The translations under genes and the position numbers were made by a program. From contig NZ_JALIEA010000006.1 of assembly GCF_022869005.1 (NCBI RefSeq), forward strand, positions 81,050 to 145,049: a stretch of 64,000 nt of DNA, in the 5' to 3' direction. The notes below the pieces were generated by a model, which was not told the origin of the DNA, searched no databases, and worked only from the letters and a program-made list of their open reading frames with translations. This document shows positions 61,377 to 64,000 of the stretch, one piece after another. Every line of letters starts with the position of its first letter. The stretch's first letter is position 1. Origin of the DNA: Corynebacterium kalidii. GTDB lineage: Bacteria; Actinomycetota; Actinomycetes; Mycobacteriales; Mycobacteriaceae.

Positions 61377-62798
61377 GTGACAACCACCCCCGGTGCCGAA
61401 CGAACACTGCAACGAACAAGACAGACCGCCGACTCGACGACAGGCAGACCCGACGACCGGCTCGTCGTCGAGAGGGGAGGATGGATTACCAACTGGCAGC
61501 CGGAGAACCCCACCTTCTGGAACGGGCCCGGACGTCCGACGGCGCGTCAGAATCTCCTGTGGTCGGTGTTCTGTGAGTTCCTCGGCTTTGCTGTATGGCA
61601 GATGTGGTCGGTGATGGTCATTTTCTTGCCGCAGACCGGTTTCGACCTGTCGTCATCTCAGCAGTTCTGGCTCGTGTCGCTTCCCCCGCTGGTCGGCGCG
61701 GCGGTACGGATCCCCTACAGTTTCACCGTCGCGGTATTCGGCGGGCGTAATTGGACGGTGATTTCCGCACTGCTCCTTCTCATTCCGACGGTGGCGACCA
61801 CGGTCATTCTGATGGCGGGAAATCCACCGGTGTGGATTCTGTACGTGATCGCCGCGACGGCGGGACTCGGTGGCGGCAACTTCGCCAGCTCGATGTCCAA
61901 CATCACCTTCTTCTTTCCGAAGGCCGAGAAAGGGCAGGCCCTCGGTATCAACGCCGCCGGCGGCAACCTCGGTGTCGCTGTCGCGCAACTGGTGATCCCC
62001 GTCGCCGTCACACTGTTCGCGTTCGGTGCCTTCACACCGAATCTGCCGATGGCCGGCCTGATCTGGATCCCGTTCATCCTGCTTGCAGCCTGGGGAGCCC
62101 GGAAGTACATGCACAACCTGTCCAACGCGAGCAACGACATAAAGGGCTCCCTGTCCGCGCTGAAGGAGAAGCACCTGTGGATCATCGCGTTCCTCTACGT
62201 CGGGGCGTTCGGCTCATTCATGGGCTTCGGCTCGGTTTTTCCGACCCTGATCAACACGCAGTTCCCGGCCTTCTCCTCCTTCTCCGTTCTCGGCGCAGCA
62301 CTGGGGCTCGCGTTCCTCGGTCCACTGGTCGGTTCACTCGCGCGGCCGTACGGGGGGCGGCTGGCGGACCGTGTCGGCGGTGCACGCGTGAGTACCGCGG
62401 TGTTCTTATGCATGGCTGTCGTCACCGCAATCATGGTGCTGATGCTGGACACGGTCACATTCGGCGGCTACCTGGCGCTGTTCCTGGTCCTGTTCACGCT
62501 CACCGGGCTGGCCAATGGTTCGGTCTACCGCATGATCCCCACGGTCTTCGAGCTGTCCGTCCCCGCAGACGATTCGGTCGGTCACGAGCGTAAGAGCGCA
62601 GCGGCGATGGGCTACATCGGTGCAGTCGGTGGCTTCGGTGGCTTCGCGATCCCACAGGTCCTGAATCTCTCAGAGTCCTCCACGGGTTCCTTCACCACGG
62701 CCTTCTGGGTCTTCGCGGGGACGTACCTGCTGATGGCCGTTGTCACGTGGGTGGTGTACCGCCGGCCGGGAACTACTTTTACAAGGGAGAACGTGTAG
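61377..62798 (+). CDS. narK: Nitrate/nitrite MFS transporter (NarK)
   Basis: A 473-residue transporter with about 12 spans. Nitrate-family signatures are [21 protein letters not shown] and the second-half [16 protein letters not shown], together with the substrate-binding Arg regions AAVRIPYSF and [15 protein letters not shown] [14 protein letters not shown] 61377 has ggaga seven bases upstream; a longer upstream frame would pass through the promoter region. It supplies nitrate to the divergent nitrate reductase. Confidence 0.93.
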   Translation: MTTTPGAERTLQRTRQTADSTTGRPDDRLVVERGGWITNWQPENPTFWNGPGRPTARQNLLWSVFCEFLGFAVWQMWSVMVIFLPQTGFDLSSSQQFWLVSLPPLVGAAVRIPYSFTVAVFGGRNWTVISALLLLIPTVATTVILMAGNPPVWILYVIAATAGLGGGNFASSMSNITFFFPKAEKGQALGINAAGGNLGVAVAQLVIPVAVTLFAFGAFTPNLPMAGLIWIPFILLAAWGARKYMHNLSNASNDIKGSLSALKEKHLWIIAFLYVGAFGSFMGFGSVFPTLINTQFPAFSSFSVLGAALGLAFLGPLVGSLARPYGGRLADRVGGARVSTAVFLCMAVVTAIMVLMLDTVTFGGYLALFLVLFTLTGLANGSVYRMIPTVFELSVPADDSVGHERKSAAAMGYIGAVGGFGGFAIPQVLNLSESSTGSFTTAFWVFAGTYLLMAVVTWVVYRRPGTTFTRENV

Positions 62799-63138
62799 GT
62801 GATATGAGTTGACGACGTAGACCTTCAGTGACCGCGCGCGAGTATGCGAGATCCGGGATCTTCAAAATCGCTCTGAACACTTCCGTGAGGAATAGGTATC
62901 TCAGGAGAGTGCTGTCGCATGATGCACCGCCGACCTCACCTTGCAACAGTACCGCACCACGTCCTTCTCAGGAATTGGCGGCATCTACGCGCTACGTGCT
63001 GTGCGATCCCGTCGACTGTTATTCGGTGAGTGCTCGACTGTGGGTTGCCTGCTGCTGAGCAGTTGAGCGACCCGTTGGTGACTAACCCCCAGCACGGCGC
63101 CGATAGGGTCTGCTGCACGTTTAGGTGACAGTTGTTAG
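62799..63138. other. Intergenic region between narK and the IS3 element, with a possible IS6 end
   Basis: No real gene is seen. At about 62937-62953 the sequence ccttgcaacagtacc resembles the IS6 terminus in the same orientation as the right end of the element at 50762, which may be a relic. A 9-bp inverted repeat (gtgactaac 63078-63086 / gttagtcac 63134-63142) encloses the beginning of the IS3 element's end. Confidence 0.45.
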
Positions 63139-64000
63139 TCACGCCGCGAGGGCGACGTCCTTGGTCATGATGGCCTCGAATTCGATCGGGGTCAAACGTC
63201 CCAGACGGGCCTGCCGTCGTCGGTGGTGATAGGTCCTCTCGATCCAGGTCACGATCGCGATCCTCAGTTGCTCACGCGTGATCCAGGAACGCCGATCAAG
63301 GACGTTCTTCTGCAGGAGAGAGAAGAACGATTCCATCGCGGCATTGTCGCCGCTCGAACCCACCCTGCCCATAGAACCGACCATGCCGTGGCTGGCCAGA
63401 GCACGCAGGAACTTCCGGCTTCGAAATTGAGATCCTCTGTCCGAATGGACCACGCAACCGACGACGTCACCGCGCATCTGGACCGCATTCTCAAGTGCTT
63501 GGACAGCCAGGCGGGACTTCATCCTGGAGTCGATGGAGTACCCGACGATGCGCCGGCTGAAGGCGTCTTTGATCGCACAGCAGTAGAGCTTGCCTTCCGC
63601 GGTTCCGTGTTCCGTGATGTCCACGAGCCAGAGTTCATTCGCCCGCGTCGCAGTGAACACATGCCGGGTACGACCATGCTCATCGACCACGGCGCAGAGA
63701 TCGTCATGGGCGGGCGGACCAGGCTTCTTCCCGTTCTTGGCCCGTTTCTTCCCGAACACGGACCACCAGCCATTGCTCGATGTGATCCGCCACGCGGTCC
63801 GGTCGGCCATCGGCTCACCCACATCGCGTGCTTCGTCGGCGAGGAGGCGGTGCCCGAACTCAGGGTTATCCTTGTGGGCGTCGAACAGCGCGTTCGCGCG
63901 ATACGCCTCGACCACCTCGTTCGGGGTGACGGGGTCAGCCAGCCACCGGTAGTAGGGCTGGCGGGAGAGCTTGAGCACCCGACACGTCACCGTCACAGGG
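63120..64000 (-). mobile_element. IS3-family insertion sequence, partial at window edge
   Basis: The visible part contains the OrfB-type integrase gene and one end near 63120. The orfA part and the other end lie beyond the right edge. Together with the IS6 element at 49.9 kb it brackets the nitrate cluster. Confidence 0.78.
63139..63996 (-). CDS. IS3-family transposase OrfB (integrase core), possibly partial at 5' end
   Basis: At least 285 residues. The N-terminal part has LSRQPYYRWLADP and the HTH_21 segment FGHRLLADEARDVGEPM. The DDE catalytic core shows ELWLVDITEHGT (first Asp), VVHSDRGSQFRSRKFL (second Asp) and GDNAAMESFFSLLQKN (Glu). The end has RTYHHRRRQARLGRLTPIEF. All three acidic residues are present, so the enzyme may be active. 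The frame is open at the window edge, and in this family OrfB is normally made by frameshifting from OrfA, so GTG 63996 may not be the real start. Confidence 0.88.
   Translation of the reverse strand: MTVTCRVLKLSRQPYYRWLADPVTPNEVVEAYRANALFDAHKDNPEFGHRLLADEARDVGEPMADRTAWRITSSNGWWSVFGKKRAKNGKKPGPPAHDDLCAVVDEHGRTRHVFTATRANELWLVDITEHGTAEGKLYCCAIKDAFSRRIVGYSIDSRMKSRLAVQALENAVQMRGDVVGCVVHSDRGSQFRSRKFLRALASHGMVGSMGRVGSSGDNAAMESFFSLLQKNVLDRRSWITREQLRIAIVTWIERTYHHRRRQARLGRLTPIEFEAIMTKDVALAA

Noticed and set aside
1..64000. tRNA, rRNA, riboswitch or CRISPR features
   Set aside because: None could be recognised by eye on either strand; a covariance-model search would be decisive.

Overview
The window is a stretch of chromosome from a high-GC Gram-positive actinobacterium, most likely a Corynebacterium. 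The evidence is GC-rich codon use with many GTG starts, a class II fba gene followed by a DUF3151 gene with purA a few kb on, an ArsR with the N-terminal Cys-Cys plus distal Cys arrangement known from C. glutamicum, a PadR-type VanR beside vanA, and a GH76 enzyme of the kind that acts on corynebacterial mannans. No rRNA, tRNA or CRISPR array is seen.

Layout. 1-1.35 kb: the 5' part of vanA (running off the left edge) and divergent vanR with a palindromic operator. 1.4-7.6 kb: small hypotheticals, a secreted SGNH hydrolase, a MerR/SulP pair, a TetR, a lipoprotein and a small membrane protein. 7.6-13.9 kb: a block bounded by a 168-bp direct repeat of the chrA 3' end, carrying a split transketolase, a GntP-type permease, an SDR and a FadR-type regulator whose putative sites lie before both divergent ends. 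13.7-17 kb: chrA and an arsenic cluster (arsR, acr3, arsC). 17-20 kb: an acyl-CoA ligase and a YdcF-like membrane protein. 20.1-28 kb: a LacI regulator divergent from an eight-gene operon (polar amino acid ABC importer, Gfo/Idh/MocA, DAO oxidase, PfkB kinase, SIS deglycase) that looks like an Amadori-compound (glycated amine) utilisation system. 28-33 kb: a DUF1801 protein, a NarL-type two-component system and a divergent ABC exporter. 33-49.9 kb: mostly core genes (DUF1707 protein, GH76, fba, DUF3151, EEP phosphatase, DHA2 exporter with TetR, FUSC protein, acetyltransferases, purA, an MGMT-like protein, MDR reductase, nucleoside hydrolase, acyl-CoA ligase). 49.9-51.2 kb: an IS6-family element abutting an ISL3-family relic. 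51.3-62.8 kb: a complete nitrate assimilation cluster (HemD-like regulator, CysG-like siroheme enzyme, NirD, NirB, one-chain nitrate reductase fused to its flavoprotein reductase, and divergent NarK). 63.1-64 kb: an IS3-family element running off the right edge.

How the genes work together. The nitrate cluster covers uptake, both reduction steps, siroheme synthesis for NirB and a probable regulator, and it is bracketed by insertion sequences, so it looks like a portable unit. The 20-28 kb operon should import a glycated amino acid, phosphorylate it and cleave it to glucose 6-phosphate and the amine, with an oxidase as a possible second route. The 8-13.7 kb block is a self-contained transport-oxidation-ketol transfer module for an unidentified polyol or sugar acid. 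All functions are read from sequence motifs; no database search was run.
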